From contig JANWYN010000023.1 of assembly GCA_025055235.1 (NCBI GenBank), positions 1 through 35,513 of the forward strand: a stretch of DNA of 35,513 bases. Reading direction: 5' to 3'. The stretch is from Candidatus Roseilinea sp. GTDB taxonomy: Bacteria; Chloroflexota; Anaerolineae; J036; Brachytrichaceae. Below, in pieces: positions 25,726-32,503 of the stretch; the first letter of the stretch is position 1; every line of letters starts with the position of its first letter. Made by a program: the position numbers and the translations under genes. The notes under the pieces are model-generated. The model made no database searches, was not told where the DNA came from, and saw nothing but the letters and a program-made list of their open reading frames with translations.

Positions 25726-26400
25726 TCAACCTGGCTTGTAATCCCCCAATTCTGCAGTTACGGCGAAGATCACGCGTTCGCACAAGTTGGTCGCTCTGTC
25801 GGCGATGCGCTCGAGATTGTGCGCGACCCACAACAGATACGTTGATTTAGTGATCGTCTTCGGATCCTGCATCATGAACGTCAACAACTCGCGCAAGACC
25901 TGCACGTATAGCTCGTCCACTTCCTGATCGCGCGCCGCCACGACCTTTGCGGCCTCCGCATCCATCTGCACAAATGCATCCAGCGCGTCCCGGACCATGT
26001 CGCAGGCGATTTCCTGCATGCGCGGGATGTCAATCAGTGGCTTGATCAGCGGCTCATCTCCAATCCGAATTGCGATGGTGGCGATGCCGCTGGCATGATC
26101 GGCGATGCGCTCTAGCTCGCCGGCCATGTGAATGGCGGCGATGATGTAGCGCAAGTCCTTCGCCGCCGGCTGCTGTGTTGCAATCGCGCGCACGCACTCC
26201 GACTCGACTCTGTAGCGCAGCTCGTTGATGCGCTGGTCGGATTCGACGACCTGGTGCGCGAGCGAAAGGTTGCGGTCTTTGAGCGCACGAACGGCATTGG
26301 CGATCTGTTCTCCGATGAAGCTCCCCATGCGGAGAATATCGTTGCGAATCTCATCTATGCTGTGATCCAGCACGGAGCGAACCCGTGGAGAGCTGGCCAT
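25726..26400 (-). CDS. phoU: Phosphate transport regulator PhoU
   Basis: Predicted 224-residue cytosolic all-alpha protein with two three-helix PhoU repeats that restrains PstSCAB transport and the PhoR/PhoB system. The two metal-binding helices are visible: AGELERIADHASGIA in the first repeat and AHNLERIADRATNLCERV in the second, both of the E-x-x-x-D type. The length is normal. The ATG at 26400 has AGAGG about eight bases upstream. Upstream lies the most AT-rich intergenic stretch of the window, with TACAAT 22 nt before the start. It probably shares a transcript with the downstream response regulator; pst genes are not in the window. Confidence 0.94.
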   Translation of the reverse strand: MASSPRVRSVLDHSIDEIRNDILRMGSFIGEQIANAVRALKDRNLSLAHQVVESDQRINELRYRVESECVRAIATQQPAAKDLRYIIAAIHMAGELERIADHASGIATIAIRIGDEPLIKPLIDIPRMQEIACDMVRDALDAFVQMDAEAAKVVAARDQEVDELYVQVLRELLTFMMQDPKTITKSTYLLWVAHNLERIADRATNLCERVIFAVTAELGDYKPG

Positions 26401-26544
26401 GTTAAGTAACCTCTATAAATGCATTGTATTAAGTAAAGTTTAATTTATTGAGAAGAAAAGGTGAAGCAACAGGTAAAGGGGCGCTTAAAGCAGCGTTTAC
26501 TCGAACTTCACATACTCACAGTAACCTCCTAATTGAACTCACAG
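26401..26544 (-). promoter_or_regulatory. AT-rich phoU control region with direct repeats
   Basis: On the minus strand TACAAT (26428-26423) is a -10 candidate. Farther upstream CTGTGAGT occurs twice with a period of 23 nt (plus-strand ACTCACAG at 26514-26521 and 26537-26544), each next to GTTC- or GAAGTTC-like bases. Such spaced direct repeats could bind the response regulator encoded downstream. I cannot match them to a defined Pho box by eye. The remaining bases up to 26620 show nothing else. Confidence 0.4.
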
Positions 26545-26620
26545 CGAAATCATGCCGAGGACAGCGTGCGCCGCTGCAAGCGCTGAAGCTCGGGTCTTGC
26601 CGGGCCACTCCAAGATTGCC

Positions 26621-26860
26621 ATGAACAAGCAATTACTCGATGAAACGATCGCCTACCTCAGAAAAGAGTTGACGAGCATTCATCATGACCTCACTTGGGC
26701 AGATGGGGTGCAAGCTGAGTCCTTCCGCGTGCGTCAAATTCGCCTTCTGGCGGAGTTGGATCGTCTGGAGGCGCTGCGCCGGACTGTAGCGACGCCGATG
26801 GCTGTGCTCACCCCTACATCCACTGCCCAACCGTCCGGCGGCGTTGCCATTGAGCGATAA
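26621..26860 (+). CDS. Small hypothetical protein
   Basis: Predicted 79-residue soluble protein starting MNKQLLDETIAYLRKELTSI. Two amphipathic helices (about residues 2-20 and 26-52, the latter with RVRQIRLLAELDRLEALRR) are followed by a Thr/Pro-rich tail. I do not recognise the family. Codon use resembles the neighbours, and the ATG at 26621 is the first that starts a helix-forming stretch, but there is no Shine-Dalgarno sequence. Its stop codon overlaps the A run of the tRNA-Arg terminator on the other strand. It may be a real small gene; a chance ORF cannot be excluded. Confidence 0.45.
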   Translation: MNKQLLDETIAYLRKELTSIHHDLTWADGVQAESFRVRQIRLLAELDRLEALRRTVATPMAVLTPTSTAQPSGGVAIER

Positions 26861-26903
26861 AAAGACGAAGGGCGAACTTCGATCTGCCAGGAAGTTCGCC
26901 CTT
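26859..26903 (-). terminator. Rho-independent terminator of tRNA-Arg
   Basis: On the minus strand AAGGGCGAACTTC (26903-26891) and GAAGTTCGCCCTT (26880-26868) form a perfect 13-bp stem with a 10-nt loop, followed by CGTC and five T. It begins four bases after the tRNA 3' end. Confidence 0.9.
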
Positions 26904-26907
26904 GTTT

Positions 26908-26978
26908 GCCCCTACGCAGATTCGAACTGCGATCTACGGCTCCGGAGGCCGGCGCTCTATCCATTGAGCTATAGGGGC
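26908..26978 (-). tRNA. tRNA-Arg (CCG)
   Basis: The 71-nt cloverleaf folds completely: acceptor GCCCCTA/TAGGGGC, D-stem GCTC/GAGC, anticodon loop CTCCGGA with anticodon CCG, T-arm CGCAG-TTCGAAT-CTGCG. The outermost anticodon-stem pair is a C-T mismatch. CCA is not encoded. A strong terminator follows directly, so it is transcribed alone. Confidence 0.95.
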
Positions 26979-27024
26979 GAGTCCCCATCCCCGATTGTAG
27001 CAGCGGTCGGGTGCGTGTTCAATA

Positions 27025-27218
27025 GGGTGCATTCGCCAATTCGCCATGCGTGTTCAATAGCCTTCGCCAGCGAGGGCTGTAGGGCGCGCTCTGAATGGCC
27101 TGCATGGGCTACCGCAGCGCGCCGTTGGCAGCGCACACGGGCACGGAAGGAGTCCGGGCACGGAACGGAGTCCGTGCCCTACCGTGCGATGGTTTGCTCT
27201 TATCCGCGAATGCACCCC
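27025..27218. repeat. GGGTGCATTCGC-bounded repeat, copy E (longest)
   Basis: GGGTGCATTCGC (27025-27036) and GCGAATGCACCCC (27206-27218) are perfect inverted ends. The right flank GTGCGATGGTTTGC-TCTTATCC is the inverse of the left flank of copy B. The core has GGGCGCGCTCTGAATGGCC, GGGCTACCGCAGCGCGCC and two CACGG-type hairpins. It lies just upstream of the aspartokinase promoter. Confidence 0.78.
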
Positions 27219-27233
27219 TTCAATAGCGCTGGC

Positions 27234-27239
27234 TATAAT
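27234..27239 (+). promoter_or_regulatory. -10 box of aspartokinase gene
   Basis: A perfect TATAAT lies 26 nt before the ATG at 27266, right after the repeat. The expected leader is about 19 nt. No clear -35. Confidence 0.5.
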
Positions 27240-27265
27240 CTGCGGCGCTTTTTCAACAACGCACC

Positions 27266-28702
27266 ATGTCACTGGCAGTCCTCAAATTCGGCGGCACGTC
27301 CGTCGGCGACGGTGCCGCCATACGCCAAACCGCACAAATCGTCCGCGATGCGACCATGCGCTGGGATCACGTCGTGGTCGTGACATCTGCAATGGGCAAA
27401 TCGGCGGATCCGCGCGACACAATCAAAGTGACCGATGTGCTGCTGAATGCAGCGCGGTCGGCCGCTGCCGGCGACGGCGAGAGTTACCCGCGCGCCCGTC
27501 GCATGCTCGCCGATAAACACCACGCCGCGATCGAAGCAACCATCAGCAACGCCGACGAGCGCCAGCGCATCGGCGAAGAGATTGACCATCTGCTCAGCGG
27601 CTTCGAGATGTTATGCGCCAGCGTGCGCGTGTTGGGCGAAGTCACCCCGCGCGCGCTCGACGCCATCGCCGGCCTCGGCGAGCGCATGGCTGCCCGCATT
27701 CTGGCCGGCGCGATCCGCAGCGTCGGCGTGATGGCCGAGCCGCTCGACGCGACCGACTTCATCGTCACCACCGACCGGTATCAATCGGCGACGCCGCTGA
27801 TGGGGCCAACGCGCGAGCGGACGATCGCCCGGCTGATGCCGCTGTTGAAAGCAGGGGTGACGCCGGTGGTGACCGGCTTCATCGGCGCTACGCCGGCCGG
27901 CGTGCCCACGACGCTCGGGCGCGGCGGCAGCGACTATAGCGCCAGCATCATCGCTGCGGCGCTCGACGCCGATGAGGTCTACAACTACACCGACGTGGAT
28001 GGCGTCTTGACCAGTGACCCGCGCATCGTGCCCGACGCGCGCACCATCGAAGTGTTGACCGCACAAGAGATGAGCGAGATGGCCTATTTCGGCGCATCGG
28101 TGCTGCACCCGATGACGATCGCGCCGCTGGCGGAGAAGAACATCCCCTTGCGGGTGAAGAACACCTTCAACCCGTCGCACCCCGGCACGCTGATCGTGCA
28201 TCGCAGCGACTTGGCGCCGAGCAGCAGCGTGATCAAGGCAGTGACGGCGATCAAAGATGTGAGCATGATGACAGTATCGGGCGGCGGGTTGAAGGGTGTG
28301 CCGGGCATCGCCGGGCGGACGTTCATGGCCGTGGCGCGCACGAACACCAGCGTGCTGATGATCTCGCAGGCGTCGGCCGAGCAGAATATCTGCTTCGTCA
28401 TCCCGAGGACGGCCGCGCCGAGCGTTGCCGCCGAGTTGAGCGCCGAGTTCCGCCGCGAGATGGAGCATGGCGAGATCAACCCGATCGAGACGTTCGACAA
28501 CGCATCCATCATCACCGCCGTCGGCATGGGCATCAGCGAGACGCCCGGCGTCAGCGGTCGGGTGTTCAGCGCATTGGGCGCGCAAAACATCAACGTGTTT
28601 GCCATCGCGCAGGGGTCGTCCGAATGTGCGATCAGCATGATCGTGGCTGCTGACCGCTGCGACGAGGCGGTGCGCGCGGTGCACGCGCTGACCAAGGGCT
28701 GA
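27266..28702 (+). CDS. Aspartate kinase
   Basis: Predicted 478-residue enzyme catalysing the first step from aspartate to lysine, threonine and methionine (aspartyl-4-phosphate formation). The amino-acid kinase domain starts at VLKFGGTSVGDG (about residues 5-16) and includes GFIGATPAGVPTTLGRGGSD, the nucleotide and aspartate site, and YTDVDGVLTSDPR. Two ACT domains follow from about residue 320 (VSMMTVSGGGLKGVPGIAGR; SIITAVGMGISETPGVSGRV), so feedback inhibition by lysine and/or threonine is expected. The length fits the monofunctional class with an extended first domain (lysC/thrA type); a homoserine dehydrogenase part is absent. It is transcribed alone or with the aquaporin gene 95 nt downstream. 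Confidence 0.95.
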   Translation: MSLAVLKFGGTSVGDGAAIRQTAQIVRDATMRWDHVVVVTSAMGKSADPRDTIKVTDVLLNAARSAAAGDGESYPRARRMLADKHHAAIEATISNADERQRIGEEIDHLLSGFEMLCASVRVLGEVTPRALDAIAGLGERMAARILAGAIRSVGVMAEPLDATDFIVTTDRYQSATPLMGPTRERTIARLMPLLKAGVTPVVTGFIGATPAGVPTTLGRGGSDYSASIIAAALDADEVYNYTDVDGVLTSDPRIVPDARTIEVLTAQEMSEMAYFGASVLHPMTIAPLAEKNIPLRVKNTFNPSHPGTLIVHRSDLAPSSSVIKAVTAIKDVSMMTVSGGGLKGVPGIAGRTFMAVARTNTSVLMISQASAEQNICFVIPRTAAPSVAAELSAEFRREMEHGEINPIETFDNASIITAVGMGISETPGVSGRVFSALGAQNINVFAIAQGSSECAISMIVAADRCDEAVRAVHALTKG

Positions 28703-28797
28703 GAGGTCGCCGCCGAGCGCGACACGTCAAAACGCAGGCGGTGTTATCTCTGTCGTCGCAAATCAAAGCAACCAAAGCAGAAGGAGTTTAAGAGCAC

Positions 28798-29532
28798 ATG
28801 ATCAACTGGAAGGCACTTGTCGCCGAGTTCATCGGCACGTTTACACTGGTCTTCATCGGCTCGGCGGCGGTGTGGTTCGCCAAGACTGCGCCGGGCTATG
28901 GGGGCGGTACGCTCGCTCCCGCATTCGCCCACGGCCTCGCCGTTATCTTTGCCGCCTACTCAGTCGGTAAGATCAGCGGCGCACATCTAAACCCGGCTGT
29001 GACGACCGCCATCGCCATCGCCGGCGGCATTGATTGGGCCAAAGCGGGCATGTATATCATCACGCAGATCGTTGCTGCGCTGGTCGCTGCCCTCGTGCTG
29101 AACGGCATGCTGCTGCCGGTGACGCAAAACGGCGTCACCAGCCCCGCTGCGAACTTCTTCGGCGCGTTCAGCTACAACACCGCCGTGACCTCATCCATCG
29201 GCGCACTGTTCACCGAGGCGATCCTGACGTTCTTCCTGGCATTCGTGGTCGTGATGGGCGCGGTCTACGGCAAGGCAGGTGACTTCGCCGGCTTGGCCAT
29301 CGGCCTGACGCTCGTGATGGCCATCATCGGCGGCGGCGGCATCAGCGAGGCCTCGCTCAACCCGGCGCGCTCGATCGGCCCGGCGATCGTGGCCGGCAAT
29401 CTGAGCAACATCTGGATCTACATCATCGGTCCGATCCTCGGCGCAGCCGCTGCTGCTGCCATCGCGCGCTACGTGCTCAATCCGAATGCACCGGAGCGCA
29501 CGCCACCCGCCCGCAACACCGGCCGGCGCTAA
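28798..29532 (+). CDS. Aquaporin (MIP family)
   Basis: Predicted 244-residue channel with six TM helices and two half-helices. The two NPA boxes are intact: SGAHLNPAVT (N near residue 65) and ASLNPARSIGPAI (near 188). RSIG after the second NPA, rather than the RDFG of glycerol facilitators, suggests a water-selective AqpZ-like pore. A slightly longer first extracellular loop (AKTAPGYGGGT) is seen. AAGGAG at 28781-28786 stands 11 nt before the ATG. The basic, Pro-rich C-terminus (PNAPERTPPARNTGRR) is cytoplasmic. A strong hairpin follows the stop. Confidence 0.94.
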   Translation: MINWKALVAEFIGTFTLVFIGSAAVWFAKTAPGYGGGTLAPAFAHGLAVIFAAYSVGKISGAHLNPAVTTAIAIAGGIDWAKAGMYIITQIVAALVAALVLNGMLLPVTQNGVTSPAANFFGAFSYNTAVTSSIGALFTEAILTFFLAFVVVMGAVYGKAGDFAGLAIGLTLVMAIIGGGGISEASLNPARSIGPAIVAGNLSNIWIYIIGPILGAAAAAAIARYVLNPNAPERTPPARNTGRR

Positions 29533-29557
29533 ATCGCATCGCACCCGGTAAACCTCG

Positions 29558-29608
29558 GCCGCGAGGGCGCGCAGACCTGCGATACACTTGGTCGCGCGCC
29601 CTCGCGGC
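29558..29608. terminator. 15-bp perfect hairpin between aquaporin gene and der
   Basis: GCCGCGAGGGCGCGC (29558-29572) pairs perfectly with GCGCGCCCTCGCGGC (29594-29608); TGCTTTT follows. It fits a terminator for the aquaporin transcript. The 21-nt loop contains TACACT (29583-29588), a -10 candidate for der 31 nt before its ATG, so the right arm would be the start of the der leader. Confidence 0.75.
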
Positions 29609-29619
29609 TGCTTTTCCGT

Positions 29620-31152
29620 ATGAAGAAGTCATTCGTTGCGCTCGTCGGTCGCCCCAACGTCGGCAAGAGCACCCTGTTCAACCGGATGATCGGCGAACGC
29701 CTGTCGGTCGTGGACGACCGCCCCGGCACCACGCGCGACCGCATCCAGGCGCCGGTGACGTGGCGCGGCGTCGAGTTCACGCTGGTGGACACCGGCGGCA
29801 TCGAGCCGCTGGAGCCGCTGCGCGGCAAAGACAAGCCGGCGCTCGCCGAAGCGTCGGTGGACTTCGTGCGCGAGATTCGCGAGCAAGCGGAGATCGCCAT
29901 TGCCGAAGCCGATGTGATCGTGTTCACCGTGGACGCGCAAGCCGGTCTGACGGCTGCCGACGAAGCCGTGGCCGAAATCCTGCGCAAGCTGGTCGGCCAA
30001 CGCCAGCGCCAGGGTAAATCCACGCCACCCATCATCGTTGCGGCGAGCAAGGCCGAGGCTCGGGCGCCGCGCGAGGCCAGCGTGGAGTTCTACAAGCTCG
30101 GCCTGGGTGAGGTCTATCCGGTCAGCGGCATCCACGGCAGCGGCGTCGGCGATTTACTCGACGCCATCGTCGCGTCCATCCCGCCCCGGCCGGCCGAAGA
30201 GGAGGCACCGGACGAATCGGTGAAGATCGCGCTCGTCGGTCGCCCCAACGTCGGCAAGTCCTCGCTGTTCAATCGCCTGATCGGCGAGGAGCGGGTGATC
30301 GTGAGCGACGTGCCGGGCACCACGCGCGACGCGATTGACACGCGCATCGAGTTTGTGGAAGGTGAACCGTCGAGCGTGGATCGTGCAGCCCTCGCCGACT
30401 CACGACTTACGACTCACGATCTGCAATTCACGCTCCATGTTCCACGATCTACCCCCGTCACTCTGATAGACACTGCCGGCATTCGTAAACGCGGCAGCAT
30501 CACTCCCGGCGTGGAGAAATGGAGCGTGCTGCGTGCGTTCAAGGCGGTCGAGCGCAGCGACGTGGCCCTGCTGCTGCTCGACGCGACCGAGGGCATCGTC
30601 GCGCAGGACGAACACATCGCCGGCTACATCCTCGATGAGAACAAGGGCGTCGTCGTCGTGGTTAACAAGTGGGACTTGATCGAGAGCGCGGAGAAGGTGG
30701 CGCGCACGGCGAAGCCGGTGGAAGGGCTGGGCTTGCTGACGGCGAAGATGCAAGACTTCTTGAAGCTGGTGCAGGAGCGGCTGAACTTCATGGCCTACGT
30801 GCCGGTGTTGTTCGTCAGCGCCAAGACCGGCTTTCGCACCGACCACATCCTGCCGACCGCCCTGCGTGTGAACGAGGCACGCGCGATGCGCATCTCGACC
30901 AGCGACCTGATGCGCATCGTGCGCGAGGCCAGCGAACGGCACGCTCCGCCAACCCGCGCCGGCAAACGCCTGAAGATCTACATGGCGACGCAAGTCGGCG
31001 TGAATCCGCCCACGTTCGTCTTCCACGTCAACGACGCAGAACTCGTGCATTTCACCTACCAGCGCTTTTTGGAGAACCGGCTGCGCGAAGAGTTCACCTT
31101 CCTCGGCACGCCGATCCGCCTGATCTTCCGCGGGCGGAGGGACGAGCGCTAA
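29620..31152 (+). CDS. der: Ribosome-assembly GTPase Der (EngA)
   Basis: Predicted 510-residue protein with two tandem GTPase domains and a C-terminal KH-like domain; it is essential for 50S subunit maturation in most bacteria. Domain 1: GRPNVGKST (10-18), PGTTRD, DTGG. Its G4 motif reads SKAE (143-146) instead of N-K-x-D. Domain 2: GRPNVGKSS (from about 207), PGTTRD, DTAG and an intact NKWD (349-352). The KH-like end runs to about 505 (KIYMATQVGVNPPTFVFHVN, TPIRLIFRGRRDER). The protein is about 60-70 residues longer than usual. One cause is an insert between the second PGTTRD and DTAG, encoded by a heptamer array, which replaces a short hairpin. Its stop overlaps that of the convergent DUF554 gene. 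Confidence 0.96.
   Translation: MKKSFVALVGRPNVGKSTLFNRMIGERLSVVDDRPGTTRDRIQAPVTWRGVEFTLVDTGGIEPLEPLRGKDKPALAEASVDFVREIREQAEIAIAEADVIVFTVDAQAGLTAADEAVAEILRKLVGQRQRQGKSTPPIIVAASKAEARAPREASVEFYKLGLGEVYPVSGIHGSGVGDLLDAIVASIPPRPAEEEAPDESVKIALVGRPNVGKSSLFNRLIGEERVIVSDVPGTTRDAIDTRIEFVEGEPSSVDRAALADSRLTTHDLQFTLHVPRSTPVTLIDTAGIRKRGSITPGVEKWSVLRAFKAVERSDVALLLLDATEGIVAQDEHIAGYILDENKGVVVVVNKWDLIESAEKVARTAKPVEGLGLLTAKMQDFLKLVQERLNFMAYVPVLFVSAKTGFRTDHILPTALRVNEARAMRISTSDLMRIVREASERHAPPTRAGKRLKIYMATQVGVNPPTFVFHVNDAELVHFTYQRFLENRLREEFTFLGTPIRLIFRGRRDER
30397..30452. repeat. Heptamer array inside der
   Basis: Eight units in phase: GACTCAC, GACTTAC, GACTCAC, GATCTGC, AATTCAC, GCTCCAT, GTTCCAC, GATCTAC. It is translated as residues 260-277 (DSRLTTHDLQFTLHVPRS), within the beta hairpin between the G2 and G3 motifs of the second GTPase domain. 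The reading frame is kept, consistent with a net insertion of a multiple of 21 nt. Confidence 0.82.
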
Positions 31153-31889
31153 GCGAAGCCCGGCAGCCCCAGTGCGCCGAGCACGGCCACGATGGCTGGC
31201 CCGATCGCCAGCGCGGGCAGATAGTTCGCCAGCCGAATCTTCTTCAGGTCGAGCAGGGTGAGACCGATACCGATAATGAGCAGCGCGCCCGTAGCCGACA
31301 ACACGGCCAGCATCGGCGAGGTGAACCAGCCCTGCAACTGGCCGGCCAAGAGCGCGATGCCGCCCTGCACCACGACGATGGTGATGATGGAGAAGCCCAC
31401 GCCGACACCCAGCGAAGCGGCGAAGGCCAGCGCGGCGAAGCCATCGAGTGTGCTCTTGATGGCCAGCAGCGAGTAGTCCCCCTTGAGGCCGTCCTGGATC
31501 GAGCCCAGGATGGTCATCGGCCCGACGCAGAACACCAGGCTGGCGGCGACGTAGCCGCGGATGAAGCGAGCGGTGCTTTCGGCGTCGTCGCTCTTGGCAA
31601 AGCGCCGCTCCAGCGCTGCGCCGAAGCGATGCAACGCGCCGTCAATATCCAGCAGCTCGCCGACGATGCCGCCGAACAAGATGCTGAGCAAGATGACGAT
31701 GAACTTGAACGGCACGTTCTGCTGGTCGGCCATCGCATCCACCACGTTGAGGACGGCGTAGCCAATGGTGCTCAGGCCGAGGCCGGTGAGCACCGTCTCG
31801 CGCATCCGCTCCGGCAGGCGATTGCCCAGCATCACGCCCAACGCCGTGCCGATCAGCACCGTGATGACGTTGAGGATCGTGCCGACCAT
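31149..31889 (-). CDS. DUF554 family membrane protein
   Basis: Predicted 246-residue integral membrane protein of the DUF554 (YdfK-like) family, possibly a transporter; the substrate is unknown. Family marks are MVGTILNVITVLIGTALGVMLG at the start (read as two blocks), ILFGGIVGELLDID, FCVGPMTILGSIQDGL and LTLLDLKKIRLANYLPAL near the end. Six to seven TM segments, glycine-rich. A hydrophilic loop at about residues 85-108 carries FGAALERRFAKSDDAEST. The start at 31889 is followed upstream by the heptamer array, which leaves no normal Shine-Dalgarno. It may be cotranscribed with xseB. Its stop shares bases with the stop of der. Confidence 0.9.
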   Translation of the reverse strand: MVGTILNVITVLIGTALGVMLGNRLPERMRETVLTGLGLSTIGYAVLNVVDAMADQQNVPFKFIVILLSILFGGIVGELLDIDGALHRFGAALERRFAKSDDAESTARFIRGYVAASLVFCVGPMTILGSIQDGLKGDYSLLAIKSTLDGFAALAFAASLGVGVGFSIITIVVVQGGIALLAGQLQGWFTSPMLAVLSATGALLIIGIGLTLLDLKKIRLANYLPALAIGPAIVAVLGALGLPGFA

Positions 31890-31895
31890 CGTCGA

Positions 31896-31957
31896 GTTGG
31901 AGATTGGAGATTAGAGATTGCAATCCCCAATCGCTAATCTCTAATCTCTGATCTCCC
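31896..31957. repeat. Heptamer array folding as a hairpin between xseB and DUF554 gene
   Basis: GATTGGA, GATTAGA, GATTGCA, ATCCCCA, ATCGCTA, ATCTCTA, ATCTCTG and ATCTCCC are in one phase. The left arm (31899-31919) and the right arm (31936-31956) are complementary at about 19 of 21 positions. The right arm encodes the last residues (REIRD) and the TAG stop of xseB on the minus strand. Confidence 0.88.
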
Positions 31958-32153
31958 GCACACGCAACTCTGCCTGGTCGAGGAGCTGGGCGCAATGTGC
32001 GACGAGCCGTTGGCCCCGCGCGTAGAGTTCCAGCGATTGGTCGAGGGGCAATTCGCCGCGCTCGAGTTGAGCGACGATGGCTTCGAGTTGTTGAAAGGCC
32101 TGCTCGAACGAAAGTTGTTCGACGGATGCCTCGGCGGTTTCTTTCTTGGCCAT
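31941..32153 (-). CDS. xseB: Exonuclease VII small subunit
   Basis: Predicted 70-residue helical subunit of exonuclease VII, which degrades single-stranded DNA together with XseA. The characteristic FEQAFQQLEAIVAQLERGEL and LPLDQSLELYARGQRLV segments are intact, and two long helices make up the whole protein. The length is typical. The C-terminal REIRD and the stop lie in the heptamer array, so the native tail may have been replaced. No xseA is in the window. The start MAKKETAEAS at 32153 fits the family; there is no strong Shine-Dalgarno. Confidence 0.92.
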   Translation of the reverse strand: MAKKETAEASVEQLSFEQAFQQLEAIVAQLERGELPLDQSLELYARGQRLVAHCAQLLDQAELRVREIRD

Positions 32154-32179
32154 GCGCGAATGTTACTGCATGCGCGATG

Positions 32180-32306
32180 GGGTGCATTTTCTAACCGAGG
32201 CAATGTGCAGATTTGCGCAGCGGATGAATCCACGCGCAACGCATGGCAAATCCGGCGCACAGGTGCATTCGCGGATGGAGGGCAAACCATCGCACAGTGG
32301 CGCGAA
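32180..32306. repeat. Two adjacent intergenic repeat pieces, copy F
   Basis: 32180-32262 is the GTGCATTTTCTAAC subtype, matching 13866-13940 in order (GATTTGCGCAGCGGA, GAATCC, CGCGCAAC, CATGGCAAA, CCGGCGCA). It is followed by GGTGCATTCGCGGAT-GG and GGCAAACCATCGCAC, the left end of the main type, and a short GCGAATGCA right end near 32302. It looks like one copy nested in or next to another. Confidence 0.65.
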
Positions 32307-32341
32307 TGCAGCCATCGCCGGTATGTGCCCGCACATCACGT

Positions 32342-32347
32342 TACAAT
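32342..32347 (+). promoter_or_regulatory. -10 box of tRNA-Sec
   Basis: TACAAT ends 14 nt before the first base of the tRNA. No clear -35. Confidence 0.45.
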
Positions 32348-32361
32348 GCATTTGCACCCGA

Positions 32362-32455
32362 GAGGGTGGATGCGCCCCGGTGGGCGTCCTGGTCTTCAAA
32401 ACCAGTGGCAGGTTGCTCGGCAAGCTGCGGTGAGTTCGACTCTCATCCGCCCTCG
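32362..32455 (+). tRNA. selC: tRNA-Sec (UCA)
   Basis: The 94-nt RNA has the bacterial 8/5 form of selenocysteine tRNA. The acceptor stem is 8 bp (GAGGGTGG 32362-32369 with CCGCCCTC 32447-32454). The D-stem is 6 bp with a 4-nt loop (GCGCCC-CGGT-GGGCGT). The anticodon stem is CTGGT/ACCAG with loop CTTCAAA, anticodon TCA at 32396-32398. The variable arm is long (GCAGGTTGC/GCAAGCTGC with one mismatch, loop TCG). The T-stem is 5 bp with loop TTCGACT. The discriminator is G, as SerRS requires; CCA is not encoded. It predicts that SelA, SelB and SelD and at least one selenoprotein exist elsewhere in this genome; none is in the window. Confidence 0.93.
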
Positions 32456-32488
32456 TGTGCACGCTTTCGACCATCACCCTACTGGCTC

Positions 32489-32494
32489 TACAAT
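32489..32494 (+). promoter_or_regulatory. -10 box, probable leaderless start of the TPR gene
   Basis: TACAAT ends 9 nt before the GTG at 32504; no Shine-Dalgarno sequence. It lies 33 nt after the tRNA-Sec 3' end. Confidence 0.5.
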
Positions 32495-32503
32495 TAGAGC
32501 ACT

